Part shown: in pieces, positions 57,743-64,000 of the stretch
How positions within the stretch are numbered: position 1 is the first letter of the stretch
Layout: each line of letters starts with the position of its first letter
Origin: Galerina marginata
Taxonomy: Eukaryota > Basidiomycota > Agaricomycetes > Agaricales > Galerinaceae
Reading direction: 5' to 3'
NCBI GenBank assembly: GCA_023014335.1
Contig: JAECYW010000007.1
Location: 2,976,001-3,040,000 of the forward strand
DNA length: 64,000 nt
The notes under the pieces: generated by a model
Told to the model about the DNA's origin: nothing
The model's input: the letters and a program-made list of their open reading frames with translations, nothing else
Database searches by the model: none
Made by a program: the position numbers and the translations under genes

Positions 57743-59520
57743 GATGAAGGATGAGACTGGGGGTACTGGGTTCCTAATGGATGTGCCTCTGCCGCGAATA
57801 TCTTAAATAGTTTTCGAGTAAAAGAAAGGATCAGGATAATTTTGGAATGAATGTCGATAATCAGGAGTATGATCATTCCGTCGCATAGACGGGTAATTTT
57901 GTCTTTCCAATGATATGACAGAAAAAATGGCCAATTCTGAGCTGATAACCCCAATTCAACGATCATTGCGATTCCCCGCTAACTTCGTGCCCCAGTCTCG
58001 TATGCTGAACCTCGCTATCAGCACGATCATACCCGACACTCCCTGTATATTAGGCCCACGTCAATAGGGCTATAAAGGATGTGCATCTTGGGCTCTAAAG
58101 ACTTTGTGTCGCCTCTGGAGAGTCAACCAATAACTTCCCATATAGCATTTTAAAAAAATGTCGATGGTGATCATGATCAACAATCAGTCGGACGACGTGT
58201 TTACTCGTATCCTGCCAGTACTAATTCTCACAGGATGGACACCACCTTAGCCACCATGTTGACTCCACAGGGGAATTTTATTTCCTGAACTGCTCTGCTG
58301 GCAACCCATTGACAAGTGACTAGTGACGGTATCTTTCTATCGTGATATACCTTGGGTTGAGAAACTACCACATCAAAGCTCCCTTCAGGCTAAACTCAGC
58401 ACATATGTTTTCAGTCCTATCGCCGGCCTTTTCTCAGCGTACGATGACACTGGTACTTGCAGCGGTTGACGAATCTATCATATAATTCACACTCGAAGAG
58501 TTTACCATCTACACGCATTTGGAGACATGGGGTAGATAAAAGTTGGATCGAGGAATGAGTAACACATAATAGAGGTCCGGAACATGCTAGGAAGGAAAAG
58601 AGCAGTTTTGCCGACGTATTCGCCGTTCAGTTTTTTTTTTTCGTACAGCACGTCACTGCATATATGTGCACCTCAACGTCTGCCTCTCTCTTTCCCACAA
58701 CGTATATTTGGAGTCTGAGTTTTGTTACTGTCGTCAGCAACAGCGTTGAGGCTCAAACTGATCGTATAAGGACTGGGAAAGTTGGACGGTTCTCACTGGC
58801 CTTTCGAACAGCTTCTGCTTCTTGTTCTATTCCAGGAACATCCCCGGCGGCTTCTTGAAACACGTTAAATTTGACCTTCTAGTCAATGCCAACAACGACA
58901 GTAAATTTGATTTGATCCTGGGGCTTCACATCCCGCTATTTCCGCTACCTCAACAGCATGCTCCAACGGTGGTGCTCACCAGTTCGATGCGAACAATTAT
59001 GTGAGCCGGGTTATCAGCGACGGCTTCGCTCAAGTCAGATTTGTATTCCTAAGGTGCCATGATATTGTGATTCGAAATCGTAGGTAATTTAATATTGACG
59101 ATGCCAGGGGATGGTGGTGATAACTACTGGAGCATCAGGCTTGGAGATTAGGTCTATCAAAACATAGGAAAAATATCATCCCCGAGCTGATATCTCGGTC
59201 ATCCCCAGAAGTCGAGAAAGTATCGGCAGAACCCACTACGCGCACGGGGCCGTAAAATAATCATGGCGTTTTCATGGTCTCTTCAGTTGCCCTACGATGC
59301 AAGCAAGCTAAAACCAGCTTGAAACCATCGCTAAATAAATTTTCCTTCTTTTGTTTCGATTATCTGGGGTGGTTCTTGGGTGGTTCTTCAATTTTGTGAG
59401 CCGAATTGACTTTTTGAGTGGTTTACCTTGCATCTCATTGACAGTGAATACGAGTAAGCACGCCGATACGTTGTCAGGAACACCGTGGCTGTCGGGGCCG
59501 AATTGCATTGGCACTCAAAC
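57743..59520. other. 5' flank of family C copy 3, no complete gene
   Basis: Bases 57,955-58,260 match the flank of C copy 1 (33,180-33,520), including the ATG near 58,167 discussed there. Bases 58,640-58,760 match 34,030-34,110. A short open frame at 58,822-59,004 ('KFDLLVNANNDSKFDLILGL') is unrecognised. Confidence 0.35.
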
Positions 59521-60690
59521 CAAACAACGACAAGCCACAATCTTTTTTGCTCCCGTTCCGATTGAACGGAATGTCCATCCTCCAAGCCACACTATGGGCT
59601 CTATCCATTCGATTCCTCACTAGGCCTCACTCTCGGCCTGACCTCATGCTCGAGGAGAGGCGCCAATCCGATCTCTCAGGACCCGTTAATTCCTGTCCAT
59701 AAGCACCAGTAGCGATGTCTATTCGTGCTTTCCCTTGAACCTACCTAATACGCAAACGGACGAGAATTTGGAAGAATTTGCTTGAGTGCGTCTTTAAAAC
59801 AATTGATCCAGTCCTCAAACTCACGACGCGTATACAGTCGACTACTTTGGCCCTTCCGATTAACGCCCACCATTCGTGAGTCAGTTTTCTTTATTTCCAC
59901 TTATCCAGTCCTCAAGAATCAGGCATAGGCTCATCGTTTCTGTAATCCCTCAGGGCATCCACCACCAACTAGGCGGCCGTGTCCACCCAATATGCCAGCA
60001 AAATCGCGTTCGACCTCGGGTTGAACCTCGAAAATGGGACTTCTGCGATGGCATTTTCGCCCCTCCTCCGCCACCTGCGCGTTTATCGACGCCTTTCATC
60101 TCGAACTTCCTTCCTTGCTAAAACTGGCAACGTCGATCAAGGTGGAGACGTTATTGAAGAAGGTCGGTGGTGGAAGCCATGAATAGTGGTAGATGTCCGG
60201 GCCGATGGAGTTGGTATGAGGACCTGCGGCCTACGTTCGCAGGGAAGAGAAGGGAGGAGGAGAAGTTGGGCCCTGGTTTGACTTACCGTAACTGTCGGCC
60301 CGCGTGGTGCTTGGATTTTGAAAAGGTGCTTTTCACGACTTCGAAGTCAATTTCCTGCCCTCCGTCCACCGGGATGATCCTCCTCGCCATGGTCGGCCTT
60401 GGATGTTCGGACATTGAACTCAACGTACCCCGCCTCTCTCTTCTCGACTTCAAGGTTTCAGCGGCCCATTTCGTCTACGACTCTCCGCATCTTCTCATCA
60501 CTCTCAACCTCGATTCCTCAGGACGACCTTCCTCTTCATCGTCGGCCTTGATGGTTTATGCATCGAAGTCATCGTATGCGACATTTCTCTTCTCGATTTT
60601 GCATTTCAATGACCAATTTCACTCAGTTTTTCGCGCCACGTCACTGATTCCAACATCGCCTCAAGACTTTTGAGCAGGCGCGTGACTCTG
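59520..60690 (+). repeat. S repeat, copy 3 (shortened)
   Basis: Contains 'NGMSILQATLWALS' (59,568), 'SKIAFDLGLNLENGTSA' (59,994), 'NVDQGGDVIEEGRWWKP' (60,130) and 'GLGCSDIELNVPRLSLLDF' (60,399), in the order seen in copies 1 and 2 but with a shorter middle. Frames are broken between these islands. Confidence 0.5.
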
Positions 60691-61079
60691 TACATGCTGC
60701 TCTTTTTTGGTGTGTATCCTATAGCTTCTGCTTGTAATTGCTCTCTCAATCTTCCCTCCGATCATGCAGTTTTGACGATCCTCAACCTCGTCCTCCTTTC
60801 CTCAGGCACCAAATCGTAGAACGTGCAGCGAACTATCCAGTCTGCTTAAAGCGATTCTCCAAGTCGAAACACGGTTTTCTTTTTCCCTCCTGTTTTGGAC
60901 CTGAAACTCGTGGAACGATTCGTCGACGAGTTCATGACTACACCTACGTGGCTGGCCCATGCCCGGAGGCGAAACTTTCCGAAATCGCGCACGCTCCGAT
61001 GCCAACGTCTACCATTATCAATAACCACTGAGAATGTGGGGTCAAAGTTAGGAGCAGGGACGGAGAGGCCGCCGTCTGC

Positions 61080-61330
61080 GCTGCGTATGTTTCTTAGAAA
61101 CAAAAACCAATTCCGGGCTCGCAGTAAGTGTCCTTTAAATGGGGCGATGAGAATTGTGGTACTGAAGCTTTTTACACCGTTTTCGACAGCAATACCCATG
61201 CTTTGAGCCACGCTCACGGGCTTGTCTATCTCTCGCGTCGTCCCCATGACGAGTTCGACAAGGCAAGCACGACCGATTGCTGCTACAGTCGAAGGTTCCA
61301 ATTTCAGCGTTATCGCTCCTCAGATTTTTC
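61080..61330 (+). repeat. S repeat, copy 4, 5' fragment
   Basis: 'attccgggctcgca/gtaagtg' at 61,110 and the following 'aatacccatgctt' block at 61,191 match the start of S copies 1-3. The similarity ends near 61,310. Confidence 0.5.
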
Positions 61331-61585
61331 ATTGACGTATTTCTATGCGCGAAAGACGTTTACTGAAGGCGAACTAATCCACAAAGAAATCAATCAATTT
61401 TAACTATGACTGGTGAAAAAACTAGCGCAAGTAAAACGTTGTAAGTTGAAACTATTCTGCTACTGCTAAAAGATTCTGTGTTCTCATAGAAGCACGGCAT
61501 GGGAAGCTAGTTGACGGTCCCAGCGGGTATGATTCTCATGCCCTCACAGCCGTGAAATTGAGAAGAACGATAATCAGTCACGAAA

Positions 61586-61645
61586 AAATCGGCCTAGTGA
61601 TGTAGGTTCGTACAAATAACCTACAACTGAATCTTAGGCCGATTT
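61586..61645. repeat. Nested hairpin next to the Mutator-like element
   Basis: Arms AAATCGGCCTA (61,586-61,596) and TAGGCCGATTT (61,635-61,645) are exact complements. A second pair, GTAGGTT/AACCTAC, lies inside. The right arm overlaps the 9-bp target duplication of the adjacent transposon, so that element inserted into or beside a pre-existing palindrome. Confidence 0.6.
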
Positions 61646-61648
61646 TAA

Positions 61649-63276
61649 GGGCACTGGAAAATTTGCGTGGCAGCTTGCGTGCTTGCGCAGACTTGCGCAA
61701 GTGTTGCGCAAATATTCCCAAACGTTAGCGCAGACTTGCGCAAGTTCGAGTAGCACCTAGCGCTGACGCAGCGTGGTCAAATTACGCCTGAGTAGGCAAT
61801 CTCAATGGGATATATTTTGGGAATCTTTTTCAATTGAGCAACTCAGGGACAATAGACCCAATATAATGCTCAAAACTATAGGCTCTTCAGTTTCACACCT
61901 CTCCTGACAATGTGACGTGGTCCTAGTCGTAGACGTGAATCGACTGGAGGGATTTTAACCAGACGTGTATTGGGGTCCGGTCTTATCGTAATATTGAACC
62001 AATTGGAATTTCGGCAAGGTGGGCCATAGTATATACCGAGCAAGTGATTATCTAGACTGAAAAGCAAGCGGTAGTTCTTCAAAATTCCTTTCTTAACGGT
62101 AAGATTGACTCTGATTGAGCAGGGTATATCCTCGAACGTCGGAATGTCCCAAGAATGCGTCCACTTTCCTATCTGAGTGGTGTTAGTTTTCGTTCAGCCT
62201 CTTAAGCCAGATTAACTCGCCTGAATTTTTTGTCTTCCTCAGAGTATGTACGTGTTCCCATTTCTCTGCACAACAAATTCGAAATAATAAGCGGATGACC
62301 ACGATTTTAAACACTCACTAAGCACTTACTTGGTAGTGCTGAATGTTGAGTGTGGCTGCGCTGCAGCTAAGTGCGGTTGCGCAGACCTTGCGCATGCTTG
62401 CGCGGGCCTTGAGTGCACTTGCGCAAGTTGCGCAGGGATTGAGTGCACCTGCGCAAGCCTCGAGTGCACTTGCGCAGGCCTTGCGCATGGTTCAAGCGCG
62501 CTTGCGCAAACTGGGAGTGAGACTTGCGCATACTATAGCTGGCCGGAGAGACTCTGACTGATAGTACCTATGCGAGCACTCATATTGAATACAGTATGAC
62601 AGGTTTGTATTAGGCGACGACTGTACTCAAACAGAAAAGGGGCCTCGGCCGGATGGCCCGGGTTTCATTTTACACCTGACTGAATGCTTTAAGGACCATT
62701 CAATCCTTGCTCTAAAGTGTTATAAATAATTTTTGGCTTTAGAATGTATGAATACTAACCAAGTTCTCTCTGAACATTTATTCCAAAGAAGCTGCTGCCG
62801 TTTCTGCGCAAGATATTCTGAGCGCAACGTCACGCGTCAGAAGTAAGTCGTGGGAACAGCCTAACTTTGCCGGCCAACGTGCGTGCGAGCTGGTATTACC
62901 GCTTCCAATGCAATCCGACGGTCATAATTTTTCGTATGTAAGATTGTATAGATATAGACTACATATATATCAAGTTTTATAGGATAGTAGTTCACGGGGA
63001 CGGAGCTATGATACGAATTAGCATAAATTCGCACGCTGCAACGCTTTTGCCACACGCGAAGTTGTGGTAAAACGGGTGTACCGATGCACTCAGTGAAGTA
63101 AGCTAATCTACGGATAAAGGTTTAATAGTTGAATCTAAGCCAGAATCAAATGAGAACTGGTCAGGATGTGCAGATCTGCAAACCGTGGGTACTTGCGCTT
63201 GCGCATGGTTGCGCCGACTTGCGCACAAAAGCGCTTGCGCAAGCACGCAAGCTGCCACGCGAATTTCCTTTTGCCC
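61649..63276. mobile_element. Mutator-like non-autonomous DNA transposon (1,628 bp)
   Basis: Imperfect inverted ends of about 40 bp: the left starts gggcactgga and the right complement starts gggcaaaagg. Both then read 'gcgtggcagcttgcgtgc' and 'ttgcgc'. The flanks carry a perfect 9-bp duplication CGATTTTAA (61,640-61,648 and 63,277-63,285); 9 bp is the hallmark length of Mutator-like elements. Subterminal and internal regions (61,690-61,760, 62,370-62,540, 63,185-63,245) are packed with TTGCGCA words. No transposase frame is present. The Cys-rich frames across 62,330-62,560 arise from the GCGCAAG repeats and are not a gene. Confidence 0.8.
62360..62545 (+). repeat. TTGCGCA/GTGCACTTGCGCA repeat cluster
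   Basis: At least ten TGCGCA words occur within about 185 bp, with a loosely tandem unit 'gagtgcacttgcgca' at 62,410, 62,433 and 62,460. Similar words lie near both ends of the element. They are candidate transposase-binding sites, by analogy with subterminal repeats of other DNA transposons. Confidence 0.55.
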
Positions 63277-63285
63277 CGATTTTAA

Positions 63286-64000
63286 CACTTGATCCATAAA
63301 CTTACTCCCGCGATAAGTTCGGTTTAACGTCTGGACAAGGCGGGATACTCGAGGATATCCCGGACAACTGGTCAATTCCCAGAAGTTTGAAGCCATACAA
63401 ACGACGTCGTCGGTCGAGTTTGCTTACCGTCTGATTTTCATTTTTTTTTGGCGCCTAGCGATGCATATGCACGTGTGCCACCTTGGCGAGAACAATTCCT
63501 TCTTAATTAAGTATGAGGTACCCCATCACTACAGGTAGCTCACGAGGAGATTTAAAATAGAACCAACGCCGGTGTTTGTCCTGGAAGAGCATGTTTATAT
63601 TAAGCTCCAGATCGACCACATGTCGACTTTGGCTACGTCAAATCCAACAGACATGACTCCTGCAAGGAAAACTTGCCTTGAAGTTGATATTGTAGATTTT
63701 GTAAAGGATAGATCGTATTCTGAATTTCTTTTCACGAGGGACCAACGAGAAGACGAGAACTGCCGCAGACCATCGGCCCCATTCTCGTGTGATGTACTTA
63801 GTTTCCAGACCAAGGAATTTGAGCCCAGAGCAGCTTGTTTCAGTCGTAGTGAGGTAGTGTGTCAAAGTCGTAGCTCGCAGGAAGGTTATACATTGGTTAA
63901 TTGTGACGCTTTGTCTCCGGTGAAAGTATGTTTGCGACTCTATTTGAGGCGCATCTCATTTAACCGATGTGACAGCTACAATGTTTGTTTTTCAACTTTT
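63286..64000. other. No supported gene at the right edge
   Basis: Two overlapping minus-strand frames (63,595-63,813 and 63,638-63,865) have a GCAAG/TGCAG pair near 63,660-63,680 that might be an intron. They run toward the window edge region without a recognisable domain. A poly-T tract lies at 63,440. A gene extending beyond 64,000 cannot be excluded. Confidence 0.25.

Noticed and set aside
62330..62561. Two overlapping Cys/Ala-rich open frames of about 72-75 codons
   Set aside because: They are produced by the TTGCGCA repeat cluster inside the Mutator-like element; the periodic composition creates open frames and there is no start context or domain.
1..64000. LTR or LINE retrotransposons
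   Set aside because: I looked for reverse transcriptase (YxDD), integrase and long direct repeats with TG...CA ends and found none; the direct repeats present are R, S and gene duplications.

Overview
The window looks like repeat-rich, gene-poor DNA from a filamentous basidiomycete fungus, most likely an Agaricomycete. The reasons are the many 43-66 nt GT-AG introns that must be removed to keep frames open, a fungal-type cellulose-binding module (CBM1) on a small secreted protein, several families of basidiomycete-style seven-helix membrane proteins, and a Helitron with a DUF6570-like region. I see no rRNA, no stand-alone tRNA gene, no CRISPR array and no bacterial operon.

Layout. 1-3.8 kb: no firm gene, one possible decayed coding stretch. 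3.8-7.1 kb: a head-to-head pair of paralogous multi-pass membrane proteins. 7.3-8.8 kb: first copy of a degenerate dispersed repeat (called R). 9.7-11.3 kb: a five-exon gene for a 441-446 aa protein with a long alanine-rich hydrophobic core. 11.7-15.7 kb: R again. 16.4-22.5 kb: two adjacent seven-helix genes (A1, B1), an R copy and a CBM1 gene. 26.4-31.1 kb: the same block again (A2, B2, R, and a CBM1 gene broken by an internal deletion), so this is a roughly 10-kb tandem segmental duplication. A third seven-helix family (C) occurs at 31.8-33.0, 49.3-50.5 and 56.5-57.7 kb, with R-type or S-type repeats between the copies. 52.5-56.3 and 59.5-61.3 kb: tandem diverged copies of a second degenerate repeat (S).

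Four mobile elements are inserted into these duplicated blocks or beside them. (1) An apparently complete 7.86-kb Helitron (34,641-42,504) carries a spliced 1,937-aa Rep/PIF1-helicase gene and a divergent spliced 361-aa companion gene; a paralogous copy of the interrupted repeat gives its exact ends. (2) A 303-bp MITE (46,628-46,930) has 58-bp terminal repeats that are themselves largely perfect palindromes, and a tRNA-like Pol III box pair inside. (3) A 2,127-bp fold-back transposon (46,988-49,114) has 566-bp near-perfect inverted termini and a 6-bp target duplication. (4) A 1,628-bp Mutator-like non-autonomous element (61,649-63,276) has a 9-bp target duplication and dense TTGCGCA motifs.

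How it fits together: the window reads as a birth-and-death array. Blocks of membrane-protein genes plus R units have duplicated repeatedly, most R and S units have decayed, and recent transposons have landed in them. The best candidate for an undescribed system is the Helitron with its divergent accessory gene, followed by the palindrome-ended MITE. All gene models are hand-read from reading frames and splice signals and have not been compared with any database.
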